Of a DNA stretch of 13,386 bases, positions 1 to 7,634 are shown piece after piece. A program made the translations under genes and the position numbers. The stretch is from an uncultured Capnocytophaga sp. Its GTDB lineage: Bacteria > Bacteroidota > Bacteroidia > Flavobacteriales > Flavobacteriaceae. Numbering within the stretch: position 1 is the stretch's first letter; the number at the start of each line of letters is the position of its first letter. The stretch spans positions 1 to 13,386 of the forward strand of contig CAJPPS010000011.1 in assembly GCA_905372595.1 (NCBI GenBank), in the 5' to 3' direction. The notes under the pieces were generated by a model that was not told the origin of the DNA, searched no databases, and saw only the letters and a program-made list of their open reading frames with translations.

Positions 1-789
1 AAATACTATTATATTGAGGAGGTTTATTTGCAGTTGGCTACAGAATCTTTTGATGAGAAAATAGAAATTCCAGAGAATATGTCTCTTACACAGGCAGTTT
101 ATTTTGAAAAATTCAAAGAAGGAACAAAAGCTCTAGGATATATTTATTCAGATGGACAAAAGTATATAAATTTTATAGAGATTCCTTATGGAAAAGGAAA
201 AATATATATACATTCTGCACCTATTTTCTTTACGAATTATTACTTAAAGGACTTTCCTGAAGTTCGTAAATATGCCTCCGCAGCCTTATCCTATTTGCCT
301 AGAGATAAGCAGACAATATGGTTTGATGAGAATTTCCGAGATAATGGAAGAGATTTGGGAGACCTTTCCTTTATAATGTCTCAGCCATCGCTAAAGATTG
401 CGTGGAGGCTTCTCCTTGCAGGAATTATCCTATATTTATTCTTTAGAGGGAAAAGGGAACAACGAATTATTCCGGTCATAAAAAAGCCTGAGAATACCAC
501 AATAGAATTTGCTCAAAGTATCAGTTCTCTTTATTACCAAGAGGGTGATCCTTCGGACTTGGTTCAGAAAAAAATTACTTATTTCTTGGATAATGTGCGG
601 AATAGGTATTATATGGATACACAACAGATAGATGAAAAATTTGCAGAACGACTATATAACAAGTCGGGGAAAGATAAGGAACTAGTGACTAATATTGTGA
701 ACAGCATCATTACTTTTGATCGGACAAAAAAAGCAGATGATAAAATACTTACAGATTTAGACAAATGGATAGAAAAATTTTGGAATTAA
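1..789 (+). CDS. DUF4350 domain-containing membrane protein (5' end outside window)
   Basis: The reading frame is open from the first base, so this is the C-terminal part of a longer protein. The TTG at base 28 is an internal leucine codon rather than a believable start. What remains is about 160 residues of soluble sequence ending in segments such as YGKGKIYIHSAPIFFTNYY, then one membrane helix encoded around bases 397-444 (WRLLLAGIILYLFF). A basic stop-transfer stretch (RGKREQR) and a roughly 110-residue helical cytoplasmic tail follow. This layout matches the C-terminal half of DUF4350 proteins, which in Bacteroidota lie directly before moxR and DUF58 genes. The biochemical role is unknown; a part in the envelope-associated MoxR module is inferred from context. 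The next gene starts 11 bases after the stop, so co-transcription is likely. Family assignment is fairly safe; function is not. Confidence 0.8.
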   Translation, partial: KYYYIEEVYLQLATESFDEKIEIPENMSLTQAVYFEKFKEGTKALGYIYSDGQKYINFIEIPYGKGKIYIHSAPIFFTNYYLKDFPEVRKYASAALSYLPRDKQTIWFDENFRDNGRDLGDLSFIMSQPSLKIAWRLLLAGIILYLFFRGKREQRIIPVIKKPENTTIEFAQSISSLYYQEGDPSDLVQKKITYFLDNVRNRYYMDTQQIDEKFAERLYNKSGKDKELVTNIVNSIITFDRTKKADDKILTDLDKWIEKFWN

Positions 790-800
790 AGAAATAACTT

Positions 801-1784
801 ATGGAAGAGAATAAATTAGAATTTACTTCAAGGATTGACTTGAGTGACCTACAGAGACAAGTGACACAGGTACGCGCTGAACTTAAAAAGGTGATTGTTG
901 GACAGGAGAAGATGATAGACTACCTTCTGGTGGCACTCTTGAGTAACGGGCACGTTCTCTTGGAGGGAGTTCCTGGAATAGCTAAAACTATTACTGTGAA
1001 GCTCCTTTCTAAAGCACTAAATATTGGCTTCAGTCGTATTCAATTTACACCAGACTTGATGCCTTCAGATGTGCTTGGGACATCAGTTTTTGATCTTAAA
1101 AAATCAGAGTTTGAGTTCAAGAAAGGACCTATTTTCTCTAACCTTGTCCTCATTGATGAAATCAATCGTGCTCCAGCCAAAACACAGGCAGCCCTCTTTG
1201 AGGTAATGGAGGAAAGGCAGATTACGATAGATGGCTTACACTTTGCTATGCAAGCTCCATTCTTGGTAATCGCCACCCAGAACCCAATAGAACAGGAAGG
1301 AACTTATCGCCTCCCTGAAGCTCAGTTGGATAGGTTTCTTTTCAAGATTGTGATGAACTACCCTTCCTTGGCAGAAGAAATTGAAATTATTACAAGAGAA
1401 CACGCCATTAAGGAGAAAGATAAGACAGCTTCTGTAGAAAAAGTGCTGGATGCAGAACACTTATTACAGTATCAGAAAATTATTAAAAATATCCTCATAG
1501 AACCTCAGCTGATAGAATATATTGCTAAGATTATCCAGAATACAAGGGAAAATAGCTTTCTATACTTAGGGGCTTCTCCTCGTGCTTCTTTGGCAATTCT
1601 CAATGCTTCTAAGGGATTTGCAGCTCTTGCAGGAAGAGATTTTGTTACCCCTGAGGATATTAAGCAAGCAGCTTATCCTGTACTAGAACATAGGGTGATT
1701 CTTTCTCCTGAAAAAGAAATGGAAGGAATTAAAATAGAGCAAATTATACAGCAAATTATAGAAAGTGTAGAAATTCCACGATGA
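801..1784 (+). CDS. MoxR family AAA+ ATPase
   Basis: This is a 327-residue cytoplasmic AAA+ ATPase of the MoxR group, the usual length. Visible motifs are Walker A GVPGIAKT at residues 56-63, Walker B LVLIDE at 115-120 followed by the MoxR signature INRAPAKTQAALFEVMEER, sensor 1 at ATQNP (157-161), and EAQLDRF near 173-179. The C-terminal lid contains the ASPRAS segment. MoxR ATPases act as chaperone-like remodelling machines, usually with a partner carrying a von Willebrand A-like fold; the DUF58 gene that follows is the expected partner. The stop overlaps that gene's start (ATGA), which suggests translational coupling. The ATG at 801 is chosen because the protein then begins with a typical short acidic N-terminus. 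No Shine-Dalgarno sequence is present, as usual in Bacteroidota. The specific substrate is unknown. Confidence 0.95.
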   Translation: MEENKLEFTSRIDLSDLQRQVTQVRAELKKVIVGQEKMIDYLLVALLSNGHVLLEGVPGIAKTITVKLLSKALNIGFSRIQFTPDLMPSDVLGTSVFDLKKSEFEFKKGPIFSNLVLIDEINRAPAKTQAALFEVMEERQITIDGLHFAMQAPFLVIATQNPIEQEGTYRLPEAQLDRFLFKIVMNYPSLAEEIEIITREHAIKEKDKTASVEKVLDAEHLLQYQKIIKNILIEPQLIEYIAKIIQNTRENSFLYLGASPRASLAILNASKGFAALAGRDFVTPEDIKQAAYPVLEHRVILSPEKEMEGIKIEQIIQQIIESVEIPR

Positions 1785-3103
1785 GAAAATTATACCTACA
1801 TACTTACTTCTTCATTTGGTTACTGTGCTTGATGGGGCTCTTTATAGTAGCTTTCTTCTGGGAAGCGGTATTCCCTATTGCACAAGGGATACTGTATCTG
1901 TTTTTCTTTCTCTGTTTTGTGGATTTTGTTCTTATCTTTGCTCAAAAGAAGGGAATTTCTGCCCAGCGGATATTGCCTGAAAGGCTTTCCAATAGTGATG
2001 AGAACCTTATAAGAATCTCCCTGAAGCTACATTATCCCATAGGAATGTATGTTAAGCTTATTGATGAGATACCTTTCCAATTCCAAAAGCGAGATTTTCA
2101 GTACACAATGTTTCTAAAAGTAGGGCAAGAAAAGTATTTTGAATATTACTTGCGCCCTACCGAGCGAGGAGAGTATAGCTTTGGGAAGCTTAATGCTTTT
2201 GTATATTCTCCTTTATGCTTACTGATGAAGCGTTATATCTCCTGTGAGGATGCCAAAGTGGCTACTTACCCCTCTTTTCTTCAGATGAAGAAGTATGAAT
2301 TGATAGCATTTTCTCAACGTTTGTTTGATTTTGGGCTTAAAAAAATCAGAAAAATAGGGCATACAATGGAGTTTGAGCATATACGTGATTATGTGCAGGG
2401 TGATGATATGCGTACTATCAACTGGAAAGCCTCTTCCAAGCGTTCTCAGCTAATGGTTAATCAGTATCAGGATGAAAAATCACAGAATGTATATACCCTC
2501 ATTGATAAAGGACGAAGTATGCAGATGCCTTTTGAAGGGCTCTCGCTTCTGGATTATGCTATAAATACCTCTTTGGCTCTTACGAATATTATTATAAAGA
2601 AGCAGGACAAGGCTGGAATATTCACTTTCTCTCAAAAAGTCGAGGATAGGGTTATTGCTGATAGAAAGAGTAATCAAATGCAACGAATAATGGAGGTTCT
2701 CTATAATATACAGACGAATTTTCTCGAAACTGATTTCAGTAGGTTATATACTGATATTAATAACAATCTTAAGCAAAGAAGTCTGTTACTTTTGTATACA
2801 AATTTTGAAACAAAGAACAGTCTTCATCGGCAATTACCTTACCTGAAAGCTATAGCCAAAAAGCATCTTTTGGTAGTTATTTTCTTCCAGAATACAGAAT
2901 TAGATAGGATGATTCATAAAACTTCCCAAGATATTAAAGAAGTGTATGATAAAGTAATTGCTGAGAAATTTTCTTTTGAAAAGCGACTCATCGCTCAGGA
3001 GCTGAATCGTCACGGGATTCAGTGTATTCTCTCTACTCCACAGAACCTTACCCTTCAGAGTATCAATAAATATTTGGAACTGAAGGCTAGGGCTATGATT
3101 TAA
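1781..3103 (+). CDS. DUF58 domain-containing membrane protein (MoxR partner)
   Basis: This 440-residue protein begins with two hydrophobic helices (about residues 8-28 and 31-54). A beta-rich region follows, and then the DUF58 core. Its signature is visible as EFEHIRDYVQGDDMRTINWK at about 197-216, followed by a von Willebrand A-like segment starting LIDKGRSM at about 240-247. That segment stands where a metal-binding DxSxS motif would be and keeps only D242 and S246. DUF58 proteins are commonly encoded beside MoxR ATPases and are thought to work with them in assembling or regulating envelope complexes. Here the start codon overlaps the moxR stop by four bases, which supports joint expression in near-equal amounts. 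The C-terminal 150 residues look like the rest of the vWA fold. Length and architecture are normal for the family. The molecular target is unknown. Confidence 0.93.
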   Translation: MRKLYLHTYFFIWLLCLMGLFIVAFFWEAVFPIAQGILYLFFFLCFVDFVLIFAQKKGISAQRILPERLSNSDENLIRISLKLHYPIGMYVKLIDEIPFQFQKRDFQYTMFLKVGQEKYFEYYLRPTERGEYSFGKLNAFVYSPLCLLMKRYISCEDAKVATYPSFLQMKKYELIAFSQRLFDFGLKKIRKIGHTMEFEHIRDYVQGDDMRTINWKASSKRSQLMVNQYQDEKSQNVYTLIDKGRSMQMPFEGLSLLDYAINTSLALTNIIIKKQDKAGIFTFSQKVEDRVIADRKSNQMQRIMEVLYNIQTNFLETDFSRLYTDINNNLKQRSLLLLYTNFETKNSLHRQLPYLKAIAKKHLLVVIFFQNTELDRMIHKTSQDIKEVYDKVIAEKFSFEKRLIAQELNRHGIQCILSTPQNLTLQSINKYLELKARAMI

Positions 3104-3129
3104 TATATTTTTCTAATCCTTTATAAATT

Positions 3130-5313
3130 ATGATTTCATCTCTCTGGCGTTATATACACTTGGTATTGGCAATTATAGCTTCTTTATTCTTTGCCTTAGC
3201 TGCTCTTACAGGAATTATTATTGCTGTTAATAATATAGATAGGCATTATCCTTCTTATAAGATAGAAAATTTTGATCAAATAACTTTAGCGCAATCCATA
3301 GAAGGGCTGAAGCAACATTATCCAGAAATCACCTCCTTATCTTTTGATCATCGTGGATTTGCTACTATAAAAGCAGTTGATTCAGACGGAAATGAAATAA
3401 ATGCTCATATTAATCCTCTCAACGGGAAAGTATTAGGGCAGGTAAAAAATAAGCCTCCTTTCGTGAAAAAAATAATCTCCTTACACCGTTCTTTGGAAAT
3501 GGAGAAAACAGGACGTATAATTATGGGAATAATAGCCTTGTTCCTCGTAATGAGTGCTTTATCAGGACTAATACTTATCCTAAAAAAACAAAATGGAATA
3601 AGAAATTTCTTTAAAAAGTCTATTAAGGATAATTTTTCTTCTTATTATCATACAATTTTTGGGAAATGGTTATTGATTCCTTTACTTATCATAGGAATTA
3701 CAGGAGTGTATTTGGTCTATAATCGATTTTTTATTGAGAAAGAGAAAATAGCACACACTATAGATTATACAGAGGAAGAAGAAAAGTATGAAGGTGAGGA
3801 GCCTATGCCTGTTAAGGAAATTGTAATACTCAATCAGATTACTCTCAATGAGGTGCTTAGTGTAGAATTTCCTTTTGATACTTTTGTAGAGGATACTTAT
3901 TTGGTAAAGCTGAAGGATAGAGAATTAGTTGTAAGCCAATTCTCAGGGAAAGTTCTCAGTGAAGTGAAGTATCCTCTAACACAGCGTTTAGCACGAGTAT
4001 GTCAGGACTTACATACGGGTCGAGCTAGTGTATGGTGGGCTATGGTTCTTGTTATATCCTGTATAGGGCTATTATTCTTTATTTATACAGGTTTTCGTAT
4101 TACATTTGCTAGAAAATCAGTCAAAATAGTGAATAAATATAGCTCTCAAGAAGCTCAATACGTCATACTCTATGGTTCAGAAGGAGGAAATACCTTATTT
4201 TTTGCTGAAAAAATACTTTCTCAGCTACTTTCTTCAGGTAAGAAGGCTTATCTAGAGAGTCTTAATCAATACAAAAGATATCCTCAGGCAACACATTTAC
4301 TTATATTCACATCTACTTATGGAGTAGGAAACCCTCCTTCGAATGCAGATAGATTTATATCATTACTTGGAGAGTATCCTCAGGATAGTGTTTTTTATTC
4401 AGTGGTTGGTTTTGGTTCAAGGGTTTATCCTGATTTTTGTCAGTTTGCTAGTGAAGTCAATCAGGCTTTTTCTAAGCAACCTTGGGCAAAAGAATATCTT
4501 CCTTTATATACAATCAATGAACAATCTTTAGAAGAATTTCTAATCTGGGTTAAGGCGTGGAATGCACAGAGTGAAATCCTCCTAAGTGAAGAAAATAGTA
4601 CCTATCAGAGAGAAAGAGCTCCTCTGTACTCTATGAGAGTACTGCATTCCGTTAAGGAAACAGCAATAGGCGAAATTTTTACCTTGCAATTACAGACCAA
4701 TAAAAAATATACCTCTGGCGACCTCTTGGCTATCTATCCAGATGATAAGCAGGAACGACTCTATTCTATAGGAAAGGTAGGAGGAAAGTTACAACTTACA
4801 GTAAAGCTCCACGAGCAGGGAATAGGCTCTAATTACCTCTATAATCTACAAAAAGGACAAAAAATAAAGGCTCGTATTATCTCTAATCCGTTATTTCATA
4901 TGCCTAAGAATGCAAAAAAAGTAATTCTTATCTCGTGTGGAACAGGAATAGCTCCTTTTTTAGGAATGATTGATCAAAATAAATATACAGAAATTTATTT
5001 GTATGTGGGTTTTCGTTATAATAATGAAATAATTAAGGAATATAAATCCTTTTTCGATGAACAAATAGAAAAAGGAAAGCTTAGAAGTTATCATTTTATC
5101 TTCTCAAGGGAACAAGAGAATAAAGGATATGTAACAGATTTACTTAAAAAAGACATAGCTTTTGTCAAAGATACCTTGGATGCGGGAGGTGTGATAATGA
5201 TTTGTGGAATGTTATCTATGTATAAGGATGTTGTCCAGTGGTTAGATACCTCTATGACATTTTCATCAGATTATTATAAGGCTAATAGGCAACTTTTGGC
5301 AGATTGCTACTAA
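3130..5313 (+). CDS. PepSY-type membrane flavoreductase: four-helix heme-like domain fused to flavodoxin and FAD/NADPH reductase
   Basis: This 727-residue fusion has four membrane helices at about residues 10-33, 130-151, 179-197 and 302-324. Periplasmic PepSY-like stretches lie between helices 1-2 and 3-4. A cytoplasmic flavodoxin domain follows (about 343-480, with YGSEGGNT at 348-355 and STYGVGNPP at 395-403), then a sulfite-reductase-type FAD/NADPH domain (RLYS at 543-546, CGTGIAPF at 603-610, CG at 692-693, terminal tyrosine). The positive-inside rule fits this topology. Electrons would run NADPH to FAD to FMN, then across the inner membrane, probably through hemes bound by H10, H119, H174 and H295. 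PepSY_TM proteins such as FoxB reduce ferric siderophores; that role here is inference. Reduction of another periplasmic substrate is equally possible. The gene sits 26 bases after the DUF58 gene, with no clear promoter of its own. Confidence 0.88.
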   Translation: MISSLWRYIHLVLAIIASLFFALAALTGIIIAVNNIDRHYPSYKIENFDQITLAQSIEGLKQHYPEITSLSFDHRGFATIKAVDSDGNEINAHINPLNGKVLGQVKNKPPFVKKIISLHRSLEMEKTGRIIMGIIALFLVMSALSGLILILKKQNGIRNFFKKSIKDNFSSYYHTIFGKWLLIPLLIIGITGVYLVYNRFFIEKEKIAHTIDYTEEEEKYEGEEPMPVKEIVILNQITLNEVLSVEFPFDTFVEDTYLVKLKDRELVVSQFSGKVLSEVKYPLTQRLARVCQDLHTGRASVWWAMVLVISCIGLLFFIYTGFRITFARKSVKIVNKYSSQEAQYVILYGSEGGNTLFFAEKILSQLLSSGKKAYLESLNQYKRYPQATHLLIFTSTYGVGNPPSNADRFISLLGEYPQDSVFYSVVGFGSRVYPDFCQFASEVNQAFSKQPWAKEYLPLYTINEQSLEEFLIWVKAWNAQSEILLSEENSTYQRERAPLYSMRVLHSVKETAIGEIFTLQLQTNKKYTSGDLLAIYPDDKQERLYSIGKVGGKLQLTVKLHEQGIGSNYLYNLQKGQKIKARIISNPLFHMPKNAKKVILISCGTGIAPFLGMIDQNKYTEIYLYVGFRYNNEIIKEYKSFFDEQIEKGKLRSYHFIFSREQENKGYVTDLLKKDIAFVKDTLDAGGVIMICGMLSMYKDVVQWLDTSMTFSSDYYKANRQLLADCY

Positions 5314-5325
5314 ATATGAGAAGGT

Positions 5326-6066
5326 ATGTCGAAACATTCCTATAACTGCATAATATTCTTATTTCTTTTAGGAATAGGTATATCTCTATCATTCTCTTGG
5401 ATTTATTACGGGATAGTTGTTACACTATTTTTAGGATTACTTTCTTGGGGTGTTTTTGATATTCGAATGGGATATTTTATTCCAGTAACTTATCACCTTA
5501 GAGGAAGACCCGCTAAGAAAGTAGTCCTTACCTTTGATGACGGACCTACAGAATTTACCCCTTTGTTTTTGGATTTGCTCAATAAATATCAAGTAAAGGC
5601 AGTATTTTTCTGTATAGGAAAGCAAATAGAGCAATATCCTGAAATTCTCAAGGGAATAAAAGAGGAAGGACATATCATAGGAAACCATACATATACTCAT
5701 ATTCCTAAGAATTGTTTCGCTTCAGCTACTACTTTTGCAGAAGAAATAAGGAAAACTGATGAAATTTTGCAAAAATTTCAGATAGAAACAGCATATTTTC
5801 GCCCTCCTTATGGAATAACTAATCCTCATATAGCTAAAGCAATAAAAAAATGTGGAAAGAAAGTTATAGGATGGGATATTCGTTCGCTGGATACTATTAT
5901 AAAAGAAGAAACCCGACTTCAGAGTCGAGTTCTTTCTAAATTGACAAATGGAAATATTATCCTTATGCACGATACTTCTGAGCGAACATATCATCTTTTG
6001 GAGAAAGTTCTTAAGTATCTCAAAGAGAATAATTACCAGACTTCCCTAGAGATAGCTATCGAGTAA
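5326..6066 (+). CDS. Membrane-anchored polysaccharide deacetylase (NodB/CE4 family)
   Basis: This 246-residue carbohydrate esterase 4 protein has two N-terminal hydrophobic helices (about 7-25 and 28-45) that would anchor it in the inner membrane, followed by a complete NodB domain. The catalytic motifs are all present: TFDDGP at 69-74 (D71 as base, D72 for metal), HTYTH at 121-125 for metal binding, RPPYG at 159-163, D184 in the WDIRSLD segment, and ILMHD at 212-216 with H215. It should therefore be an active metal-dependent N- or O-deacetylase on a periplasmic glycan. Peptidoglycan N-acetylglucosamine or an exopolysaccharide are the usual substrates, and the sequence does not decide between them. 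It lies 12 bases after the reductase gene and is probably co-transcribed. Its last 11 bases overlap the convergent DUF4270 gene. Confidence 0.92.
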   Translation: MSKHSYNCIIFLFLLGIGISLSFSWIYYGIVVTLFLGLLSWGVFDIRMGYFIPVTYHLRGRPAKKVVLTFDDGPTEFTPLFLDLLNKYQVKAVFFCIGKQIEQYPEILKGIKEEGHIIGNHTYTHIPKNCFASATTFAEEIRKTDEILQKFQIETAYFRPPYGITNPHIAKAIKKCGKKVIGWDIRSLDTIIKEETRLQSRVLSKLTNGNIILMHDTSERTYHLLEKVLKYLKENNYQTSLEIAIE

Positions 6067-7624
6067 GGGTATAATATACTTTCAATTTTAACTTCTTAGC
6101 TTCAGGTACATTAGAAGAATTTCCGTAGATAACTGTGAATAAAGAATTCTCAGCATCTCCTAGAACTGTATTTTTAACCTCATTACTTGCATTTTTGTAC
6201 TTTATGTTTGTCAGAGCTGATAAAACAGTCCTTGAACTAGATGCCAAATGAGAGGAAACGGCTAAGCCTATTTTTATATTATTCGTATTTCCTTTAATAA
6301 CATTGGTGAGATAATCCGTAATTCGGATACGGTAGAAGTATTCTCCTGCACTATCTTTTTCTAATTTTCCAATAGAAGTTATTAACTGATTGGAATTATT
6401 ACTCAAGTCATTATAGTAGTCAGCCAGAGCAATTCCTTGTTCTGCATTATAAGCAATTACATAGGAAGGTTGTTGGTTTTCATTGACTTTTGTTTTATCC
6501 ACATAAAGGAACAAATCTGCTTGGTTAATAAGAGGTTTCCTAGTTTTCAAAGTCTGGAAAATACTATTATCATTAGGAATATTGATTTCAGCTATATATC
6601 CTACCCCTCCCTTAAGATAGAGAAAATCCTGAGATAAAGAAAGTGTATTATTACTTACATTATATTTGTTGAAAATAATATTTCCTAGAGTCAATTCATA
6701 GGATTTTCTTTTGGTATAATTCTGAGAATCTTTCTGATAGAGATAGGTATAAACAACCTCAATTTTTGCATTTTTTAAATTGAGTAAAGCTAACAAATCA
6801 GTAGAAAAATTAGAAGTACTTACCACAATCCCCTTCAAATGTTGTGCAAAAATAGAATTGTTTGACAAAATATCAGAACCTTCATTATTAATAAGATAAG
6901 ATTGGAAGATACTTGTTGCTAATTCTATACGAATACCAGGGGCTAATCTGTCTTTTTCTTTTGTAGATTCATCATCACTAGTGGTTGGATCGTCAAAATT
7001 TCGTCTTATAATTGGATCATTCTTAATCCCTTCTATTGTAGTGCTAGCTAAAGAGGTAGAAGTAGGAGTCTGCTGATCAGAAAAGTAGATTTGATTTTCC
7101 AAGTTGCTATTAATATCTCTTAGATGATAATTGAGCTCCTCTACTGATAGGGTAAAGTGTGCATTCTTATTTCCATAGATAGAATCTAGCTTATAGGTCT
7201 TTACTGTCTGGTTATTTCCATCTCTAGTAGTTTGCTCTGTAGAATGAAAGGGTAGGTACAGATATACCTTTTCAACAGTTTCATTCTCATTATACGAACT
7301 AGCTTCTTGTGAGGCACTTTTTTCTCCAAAAGTAGGGGAGAGGGTACTCAAGGATACCTGACTTACAAAAGAGATATTAGTAGTCCCTAATTCATTTTGG
7401 GTAATTTGCCCTAACTGATAGTTATTTAGGGAATTACCTTGTATGGCATTTACCTTAATATTGGTATATTCCAAAGGGATAGAATCCTTCAAAGGAGAAA
7501 AATGAGGAGCTCCCAATATACTATTTTCTATAAAATTGGTGTCATTATCTGTGTTACAAGCTCCTACCAAGCCTCCTATGGAGAGTAATACAAAGGCTCT
7601 ATAAAAAATATGTTTCATTCGCAT
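6056..7624 (-). CDS. DUF4270 domain-containing lipoprotein
   Basis: This 522-residue protein has a lipoprotein signal: a short basic start, a hydrophobic run and the lipobox LVGAC, putting the lipidated cysteine at residue 23. After it comes NTDND, an acidic and polar stretch that only partly resembles the export signals sending Bacteroidota lipoproteins to the outer face of the outer membrane. The body is beta-rich, with frequent Asn, Ser and Thr. It ends with a conserved-looking DUF4270 region (RIRITDYL, then a segment containing IKIGLAVSS). Function is unknown. The first ATG (7624) is kept, but the in-frame ATG at 7618 gives MKHIFYR and an equally good signal peptide. The gene lies 10 bases after purA and is probably its co-transcribed distal neighbour. 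DUF4270 proteins are largely confined to Bacteroidota. Confidence 0.87.
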   Translation of the reverse strand: MRMKHIFYRAFVLLSIGGLVGACNTDNDTNFIENSILGAPHFSPLKDSIPLEYTNIKVNAIQGNSLNNYQLGQITQNELGTTNISFVSQVSLSTLSPTFGEKSASQEASSYNENETVEKVYLYLPFHSTEQTTRDGNNQTVKTYKLDSIYGNKNAHFTLSVEELNYHLRDINSNLENQIYFSDQQTPTSTSLASTTIEGIKNDPIIRRNFDDPTTSDDESTKEKDRLAPGIRIELATSIFQSYLINNEGSDILSNNSIFAQHLKGIVVSTSNFSTDLLALLNLKNAKIEVVYTYLYQKDSQNYTKRKSYELTLGNIIFNKYNVSNNTLSLSQDFLYLKGGVGYIAEINIPNDNSIFQTLKTRKPLINQADLFLYVDKTKVNENQQPSYVIAYNAEQGIALADYYNDLSNNSNQLITSIGKLEKDSAGEYFYRIRITDYLTNVIKGNTNNIKIGLAVSSHLASSSRTVLSALTNIKYKNASNEVKNTVLGDAENSLFTVIYGNSSNVPEAKKLKLKVYYTLTR

Positions 7625-7634
7625 AGTTAGTTTG

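Noticed and set aside
28..30. TTG as start of the first gene
   Set aside because: The same frame is open back to base 1 and the protein would lack its N-terminal domain; the gene is simply cut by the window edge.
3104..3129. Promoter before the reductase gene
   Set aside because: The AT-rich gap contains TATATTTT but no TAnnTTTG with a TTG at the right distance.
4343..4531. 62-codon frame inside the reductase gene
   Set aside because: It overlaps the conserved flavodoxin domain in another frame and has no independent support.
5910..5931. Hairpin AACCCGACT-TCAG-AGTCGAGTT as a terminator
   Set aside because: It lies well inside the deacetylase reading frame, has a mismatch, and is followed by a mixed TCTTTCTAAA rather than a T-run.
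6051..6060. Palindrome GATAGCTATC as a bidirectional terminator
   Set aside because: It has no loop, is only 10 bases, and has no T-run on either side.
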